NCBI GenBank assembly: GCA_021786915.1
Contig: JAJYMP010000567.1
Span: 1 to 8,182, forward strand
Length of the DNA: 8,182 nt
Direction of reading: 5' to 3'
Source of the DNA: Chloroflexota bacterium
GTDB taxonomy: Bacteria; Chloroflexota; Limnocylindria; Limnocylindrales; CSP1-4
In this document: in pieces, positions 7,107 to 8,182 of the stretch
Layout: the number at the start of each line of letters is the position of its first letter
Position numbering within the stretch: position 1 is the first letter of the stretch
The notes under the pieces: generated by a model
What the model was told of the DNA's origin: nothing
Databases searched by the model: none
The model's input: only the letters and a program-made list of their open reading frames with translations
Translations under genes and position numbers: made by a program

Positions 7107-8182
7107 TCAGCGCGGGAACCCGCCGGCGACCCCACCATCCACCGCAATCACGCATCCGGTCGTCCGGGACGACTCCTCCGACAGCAGGAACAGAACGGAG
7201 GCAGCCACGTCTTCGGTAGTCACGCGTCGATGGAGCAGATTTCGTTTCGCGTAGAAGTCCTCCAATTCCTCGGGGCGTACACCGTGCGCCGCGGCGCGCT
7301 CCTCGCGCAGCCCGCCCGCCCACAGCCGCGAGTTGTCGAAGACCGCGTCCGGGTTGACGGCGTTCGCCCTGATCCCGAACGCCCCTGCCTCGAGCGCCGC
7401 GATGCGCATGAGCTGGAGCATCCCCGCCTTGGTGACCGAGTACGCGCCGAAGCCGGCGCCGGGAGCAAAGGCGTTCTTGCTGGCGACGTACACCAGCGAT
7501 CCGCCGAGTCCCTGCTCCTTGAACGTCCGGATCGCCTCCCGAGTGAGCAGGAATGCGCTCGTGAGGTTGACCGAGAGGGCAAGGCGCCAGCGGTCGGTCT
7601 CCAGTTCGTCCAGGTTGCCCCCGACGCCGATGCCCGCGTTCAGGACGACGCCGTCGAGCCCGCCGAAGACGCGCACCGCCTGCCGAACCGTCTCGGTCAC
7701 GACCGCCTCGTCCGACTGATCCCCAGCTACCGTGACGGGCGTCGGCCCCCCTGCCGCCTCGATCTCCTGCGACAACGCTGCCAGCCCCGCCGCGTCGAGA
7801 TCCGCGGCCACCACACTGGCACCCTGCTCGGCGAGCGTCAGCGCGATCCGCCGGCCGATCCCCGATGCCGCCCCGGTGACGATCTGGATCGTGCCCGAGA
7901 ACCGGCGCGGCGCCGGCCGCAGCGTCAGTTTGTACAGTTCGAGCGGCCAGTAGTCGAAGTCGAACGTTGCCTGCTCGTCGAGCGGTTGCGGCGTCCCGAA
8001 CGCGTCGAGCACGTCGGCCGCGACGGTGAGCGTGTGCTCGGCCACCTCGGCTACCCGACGAGCCGCGTGGTGGTCGACGCCGGTCGTCACCGCGCCCAGA
8101 CCCGACACGAGCAGGACCCTCGGTGCCGGGTCGTGCATGGCCGCATCGACCGCCAGGCGGTTGCGGTGACGGTCGAAGTAGG
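7107..8182 (-). CDS. Class II aldolase/short-chain dehydrogenase fusion (RhaD/YuxG type), C-terminal part
   Basis: The frame is open through base 8182 with no stop, so the N-terminus lies outside the window; the ATG at 8138 is internal. About 357 residues are visible. Residues 1 to about 85 carry the linker that joins the aldolase to the dehydrogenase in bifunctional rhamnulose-1-phosphate aldolase/dehydrogenases, including a YWPLELYKL segment. The rest is a complete Rossmann-fold dehydrogenase: TGAASGIG at about 102-109, an acidic D127 after the second strand (favours NAD over NADP), LNAG near 180, catalytic S234, Y247 and K251 (YSVTK), then VNPDAV and a C-terminal VDGG. The ASKNA and VNPDAV motifs are typical of this fusion family and not of general dehydrogenases. 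In rhamnose pathways the fusion cleaves a ketose-1-phosphate to dihydroxyacetone phosphate and an aldehyde, which the second domain handles. The aldolase half is inferred, not seen. The true substrate here is unknown; the neighbouring kinase argues against L-rhamnose. Confidence 0.88.
   Translation of the reverse strand, partial: YFDRHRNRLAVDAAMHDPAPRVLLVSGLGAVTTGVDHHAARRVAEVAEHTLTVAADVLDAFGTPQPLDEQATFDFDYWPLELYKLTLRPAPRRFSGTIQIVTGAASGIGRRIALTLAEQGASVVAADLDAAGLAALSQEIEAAGGPTPVTVAGDQSDEAVVTETVRQAVRVFGGLDGVVLNAGIGVGGNLDELETDRWRLALSVNLTSAFLLTREAIRTFKEQGLGGSLVYVASKNAFAPGAGFGAYSVTKAGMLQLMRIAALEAGAFGIRANAVNPDAVFDNSRLWAGGLREERAAAHGVRPEELEDFYAKRNLLHRRVTTEDVAASVLFLLSEESSRTTGCVIAVDGGVAGGFPR

Noticed and set aside
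1..8182. L-rhamnose utilisation operon
   Set aside because: Only the RhaD-like fusion points that way. No rhamnulokinase, isomerase or mutarotase is visible, while LsrF-, MtnK- and Rpe-like genes do not belong to that pathway.
1..8182. A canonical AI-2 lsr operon
   Set aside because: There is no FGGY-type LsrK, no LsrG fold and only one permease; AI-2 uptake remains possible but cannot be stated from the sequence.

Overview
The window is one strand of tightly packed, GC-rich bacterial DNA, roughly two-thirds G+C by eye. All eight genes are on the minus strand, so transcription runs from high to low coordinates. Gaps are 0 to 105 bases. There is no opposing gene, no recognisable promoter and no terminator, so this looks like the inside of one catabolic operon that enters at base 8182 and leaves at base 1. 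Two genes are cut by the window: the first at its N-terminal end and the last at its C-terminal end. High GC, strong Shine-Dalgarno sequences and a lipoprotein binding protein with a long Ala/Pro/Ser linker suggest an actinobacterial or Chloroflexota-like organism, but this assignment is weak. Nothing looks like a mobile element, RNA gene or CRISPR array.

In transcription order the layout is: (1) the C-terminal part of a class II aldolase/short-chain dehydrogenase fusion of the RhaD/YuxG type (8182-7107); (2) a lipoprotein sugar-binding protein (7001-5868); (3) a double-domain sugar ABC ATPase (5827-4325); (4) an RbsC-type permease (4324-3272); (5) a kinase with the motifs of S-methyl-5-thioribose kinase MtnK (3202-1976); (6) a 120-residue SnoaL/NTF2-fold protein (1929-1567); (7) a close homologue of LsrF, the thiolase that ends autoinducer-2 breakdown in enteric bacteria (1482-577); (8) a ribulose-phosphate 3-epimerase-family protein with unusual active-site surroundings (564-1, truncated).

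The gene set resembles the enteric lsr operon: importer, kinase, small enzyme, LsrF and an Rpe-like LsrE. It differs in three ways. The kinase is MtnK-type and not the FGGY-type LsrK, an NTF2-fold protein stands where LsrG would be, and an aldolase/dehydrogenase fusion heads the visible part. The structures suggest one chemical route. A 5-deoxypentose or 5-methylthioribose could be imported, phosphorylated on C1 by the MtnK homologue and isomerised by an enzyme not seen here. It could then be cleaved by the aldolase, or oxidised at C4 to 3-hydroxy-2,4-pentanedione-5-phosphate. That last compound is the LsrF substrate, which yields dihydroxyacetone phosphate and acetyl-CoA. This is inference; an AI-2-like pathway with a replaced kinase is the main alternative.
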